From Acanthopleura granulata (lineage: Eukaryota; Mollusca; Polyplacophora; Chitonida; Chitonidae), in the NCBI GenBank assembly GCA_016165875.1, contig JABBOT010000023.1, forward strand, positions 682,001 through 746,000: a DNA stretch of 64,000 nucleotides, written 5' to 3'. The position numbers and the translations under genes are program-made. A model generated the notes under the pieces. The model saw only the letters and a list, made by a program, of their open reading frames with translations. It did not search any database and was not told the origin of the DNA. Shown here piece by piece: positions 61,076 through 64,000 of the stretch. The number at the start of each line of letters is the position of its first letter. Position 1 is the first letter of the stretch.

Positions 61076-62098
61076 GAAGTACAGGAACTATATGTTGGCT
61101 GGACATCAATGAAATTCTCCCCTACCCCTTTCTTAGGGTAGACATTCATATATATGTATGCTGCTTAAAATGTTAGACTATGCGAATTATGATATAGACC
61201 TATCAGTTAATTATATATAGACTTATCTTACTGGAAATATTTTTATGAAAATATTTTTCAGAACTTTCTTTCATGGAATCAGTTTTGTGTTTTTTGTTGG
61301 TCATGTTGGTTCCCATGAACATGAAACACGGAACCAAAGAGTTGTTGTCATGTAGGCCAGTACGGGTGAAATCCCCAGCCTGCAAAGAATAATTTCAATG
61401 TTTATCACTAATTAGTAGTTGCTTTCCTCATAGGTTAAAGCAATTCTCAAACCTCCTATCTTGCACAACAAACGGCTCAGAGATAAGAGTGTGAGATTAT
61501 GATAGATTTACTTTAGTGTCTAGATCATAAACAAAGGCTAGGCAACAGAATTATCTACATGCAAGAAACCTTAGCATTCATCATACAATACATTTCAGTG
61601 CGTAGAGGCTCTAGTTATATAATAAAATGGGATATTTATACAGTATGCATGTATACTGTATGTGTTGTGTCTGTGAAGCAATTTCAGGTGTAAGCTCTGA
61701 AGAAAACATTGAAGCTCTGCAGCAAATGTGAAAATGATTGCATACAAATATTTAGTACTTTTGTCAAAATGCATAATTTTCACTGATTTAATGTACAGTA
61801 CCAATATGCTATTTTCCCCTTTTTGTGGAATCTGCCATATTTCAAGGTCTTCATTTATGACCTCAGCAATGACCTAATACTACAAGCTTGAAGATTCAAA
61901 TGGATATGGTGTTCCTGTTATAAATTTTGCAAGACATGTATGTCTATACTACTGGATAGGAGAAAAAGAATTGCACTCACTCATCCTTTAGTACCACTTC
62001 TGTTTCCATGTTCTAATCATGTACATGTACTTGTTATTACTCTCTTGATGGCTTGCATGTAATTATGTCTAACTAAATTTTTCTTTGATGTTATACAG

Positions 62099-62151
62099 TT
62101 GGCGTATATTGGCTGATGCTGTGATGTGGTGAGAATGCAAAGGAAAGTGCA
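62099..62151 (+). promoter_or_regulatory. 5' UTR segment with short upstream ORFs of the acyltransferase
   Basis: A pyrimidine-rich acceptor (ttctttgatgttatacag) ends at 62098. The 53-nt leader after it holds three ATGs before the main start: two are followed almost at once by TGA, and the third overlaps the main start in another frame and stops within about 50 nt. They may lower translation of the main frame. The leader implies at least one non-coding first exon further upstream that I could not locate. Confidence 0.45.
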
Positions 62152-64000
62152 ATGGCAACAGAGTTTTCAAGAACGAGCCTAGAGAACCATGGACACCCTC
62201 CAGCCATGAACTCAGTGTCTACATGGGCCGTTCAGCACTTCAGTGTAGAGGGCGGCAAAACAAGCTCTACCCTGCCAGCCACCAGCTCCACCCCTGTGAA
62301 CAGTTCCACCCATACCACCCCACAGCTGGATAGCGTCAACGAGAGGCCGATGCCCAAGAGTAAGTGGCATCAGAAGAGATCCAATAGTATCCATGTGTCA
62401 TCACCACAGTCTGGCTCTAGTGACTCGGGCGATCAGATCAGTGTGGACTTCTCCAGTCTCAATGACTACTCCCCCACAGTTCATTCCGCGACCTCCACGC
62501 AGCGCCGGCGTCCGGGACAGGTCGTGCACAACTTCCCAAGCGCTCCCTACAAACGCCTGAAGCATCTGGAGGACAGGAATGTGTGCCTGGTATTCCTTAT
62601 CAGTATCTTCTTCTGTATTGCCAGCATCATCGTAGGCTGCCCAGTCATTCTACTGCTCTGCATCGTGGTGCCAGTTATTTACTTTATTAGAAAACTCTTT
62701 CTGTTCTGTTGCTGCTGCCTTAAGCCAGGGTCATGCATATGTTGCTGCGCTGACCTGATGTCAGACAAGGAACTATTGTGGTACCAGGCCTCCCCTAATG
62801 CCATGGTAGCCCAGTGTCTACTCACACTTCAACATGGTCTAAGTACTGTCAGGATACAGGACCTCCTTAATGCAAGGCTCATTTCTGCAGAAAATAAGAA
62901 TGGATCAAAACAGTATCCGCGCTTTTCACAGAAGGTTGTGTCAATGCCATCTGGCTATGCTTGGATTGCCGACCCAGATTTTGACATGGAGAACCACGTG
63001 TTTGAAGTACCACGCGGCATCCAATCCTCAGAGGACTTGCAGGAGTTTGTGGCGGACATGGCCTCCAAATCCATATCCTTGGACCATCCTCTGTGGGAAA
63101 TCCATGTGCTGACAAACTTTGGAGAGACCCAAGAGACCGTGCTTCTGTTCAGAATACATCCGTGCATGACGGATGGGATTTCCTTAATCCGCATTCTCAT
63201 CAAAAGCATAGTAGATCATCACTCAATATGCAATCCCAAACCAAGGTGTGCTAGTAATTCTGTGTGTTGGAACGCTTTACGCAGTGTCTTGTGTGGACCT
63301 CTTGTCTTTATTCACAAGTGGTTGTTTTTGAGACGTGACTTTAATCTTCTGCATGGAGATCATATACATTTGTCAGGTAAGATGGCTGTGGCTTGGTCTG
63401 AAGCGTTCAGCCTGCCCTGTGCACAGAGGGTGAAGCAGGTCGCTAGGTCTTCTCTGAACGATGTGCTGATGTCAGTGGCAGCAGGCTGTCTAAGGACATA
63501 CCTCCAGTATAACGGTGTGAATAACCCCTTTGATATTCAAGTTGTTGTACCTGTGGATTTGAGAACTGACAGACGGACTATCCCTATGGGAAATAAGTAC
63601 TCCTATCTCAACATTGCTGTGCCTACCAATACAGAAGGAATTGTGCCAAGGTTGTGGGAATTCAAGCTAAGGATGGACGAAGCCAAACACTCTGCAGACG
63701 CAACCATTATGGCCTCCATCGCCTGGCTTTCGGCCTTTATTCTCTCTGGAAAGTGCTTCAAACGATTTTGGAGAACATTTTTCAATAAGTTTACGTGTTT
63801 CATATCAAACCTGCCAGGACCAGAGGGTCGATTAACGTTTGCCTCACGGGAAATCAAGAGCCTGGTGTTCTGGGCACCCCCAAGGGATGAAATGGCTGTT
63901 TCTATTTCCTTCATTACCTATGCGGATGAGCTGCGAATGTCTGTGATAGCTGACCGATCTGTGATACCTCACCCAGAACTTCTCACACGAGAATTCATTG
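62152..64000 (+). CDS. WS/DGAT-type O-acyltransferase, membrane-anchored (3' partial)
   Basis: One open exon of 616 codons runs off the window; it starts after an acceptor at 62097-62098 and 53 nt of 5' UTR. ATG 62152 has G at -3 and G at +4; three short upstream ATGs precede it. Order: Ser/Thr-rich cytosolic N-tail (1-135); hydrophobic hairpin about 144-185; Cys cluster (C186-C189, C195, C197-C199), a possible palmitoylation site; then a WS/DGAT acyltransferase domain. Family marks: DHPLWEIHVL, HPCMTDG (336-342) in the place of HHxxxDG, SLNDVLMSVAAG, PVDLRTD, MGNKYSYLN and ISNLPGP near the end. Such enzymes move acyl groups from acyl-CoA to alcohols or diacylglycerol to make wax esters or triacylglycerol. 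The second His of HHxxxDG, usually given as the catalytic base, is Pro337 (codon CCG), so activity is in doubt. The substrate is unknown. Confidence 0.88.
   Translation, partial: MATEFSRTSLENHGHPPAMNSVSTWAVQHFSVEGGKTSSTLPATSSTPVNSSTHTTPQLDSVNERPMPKSKWHQKRSNSIHVSSPQSGSSDSGDQISVDFSSLNDYSPTVHSATSTQRRRPGQVVHNFPSAPYKRLKHLEDRNVCLVFLISIFFCIASIIVGCPVILLLCIVVPVIYFIRKLFLFCCCCLKPGSCICCCADLMSDKELLWYQASPNAMVAQCLLTLQHGLSTVRIQDLLNARLISAENKNGSKQYPRFSQKVVSMPSGYAWIADPDFDMENHVFEVPRGIQSSEDLQEFVADMASKSISLDHPLWEIHVLTNFGETQETVLLFRIHPCMTDGISLIRILIKSIVDHHSICNPKPRCASNSVCWNALRSVLCGPLVFIHKWLFLRRDFNLLHGDHIHLSGKMAVAWSEAFSLPCAQRVKQVARSSLNDVLMSVAAGCLRTYLQYNGVNNPFDIQVVVPVDLRTDRRTIPMGNKYSYLNIAVPTNTEGIVPRLWEFKLRMDEAKHSADATIMASIAWLSAFILSGKCFKRFWRTFFNKFTCFISNLPGPEGRLTFASREIKSLVFWAPPRDEMAVSISFITYADELRMSVIADRSVIPHPELLTREFI

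Larger units (their letters stand above)
48888..62098. other. Long region without a supported coding exon
   Basis: Lies between the divergent stefin and acyltransferase genes and should hold both promoters plus 5' introns of the acyltransferase. I see five SINE-A copies or pieces, an AT dinucleotide run, two tandem repeats, and a pair of ~300-bp direct repeats. Open frames such as 52225-52506 or 59068-59364 show no recognisable product or splice context. ATG 49779 with a donor-like site after 12 codons is the best, but weak, first-exon candidate. Confidence 0.5.

Noticed and set aside
60526..61149. Open frames of about 170-210 codons on both strands with 15-residue repeats
   Set aside because: They arise because the 45-bp minisatellite unit is a multiple of three and lacks stops in several frames. 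No start context, splice sites or protein family supports a gene.

Overview
The window is metazoan nuclear DNA. Genes have many short exons, GT-AG introns and metazoan-type products. It is packed with short tRNA-derived retroposons whose tails read like 'taaaacaccaatcaaataaa', a style I associate with molluscs and other lophotrochozoans. I infer a lophotrochozoan, most likely a mollusc such as a bivalve; the species cannot be named from sequence alone.

Layout: (1) 257-8872, + strand: the last 12 coding exons of a TEX11/ZIP4/SPO22-type meiotic protein, whose 5' part lies before the window. (2) 19435-10029, - strand: a 14-exon gene for a 628-residue, charged, partly coiled-coil protein that I do not recognise, tail-to-tail with TEX11. 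(3) 22755-40836, + strand: a 12-exon hexokinase-fold gene of single-domain size (467 residues), head-to-head with gene 2. It keeps the catalytic Asp, but two glucose-contacting residues are replaced (Asn to Cys, Glu to Gln). (4) 48887-44838, - strand: a three-exon stefin (cystatin B type) with the QVVAG protease-binding loop, tail-to-tail with the hexokinase. (5) 62152-64000 and beyond, + strand: the first coding exon of a membrane-anchored WS/DGAT-type acyltransferase, with the second His of HHxxxDG replaced by Pro. The genes do not form a pathway; they are simply neighbours. All splice phases of genes 1-4 were checked by hand and join without a frame break, giving multiples of three.

Between and inside genes: about 15 copies or fragments of one tRNA-derived SINE (called SINE-A here) in both orientations, several with target-site duplications; a second, longer SINE (SINE-C, 31.67-32.02 kb); three large minisatellites (42-bp unit at 29.9-30.75 kb, 22-bp unit at 38.43-39.35 kb, 45-bp unit at 60.58-61.07 kb); and several low-copy dispersed repeat families.

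The most unusual parts are: (a) two tandem repeats that each span an exon-intron boundary and so multiply the 5' splice site, in TEX11 (five donor-like sites about 50 bp apart at 7.54-7.75 kb) and in the hexokinase (four donor-like sites with a 58-bp unit at 23.17-24.26 kb, split by a mobile element); (b) a 6-kb structure in hexokinase intron 2 made of TA-flanked elements with AGGATAC ends, an inverted partner arm and a degenerate ~150-bp satellite between; (c) inside that satellite, a tRNA-like element enclosed by 64-bp inverted repeats, with 14-bp flanking duplications and a related unoccupied site nearby.
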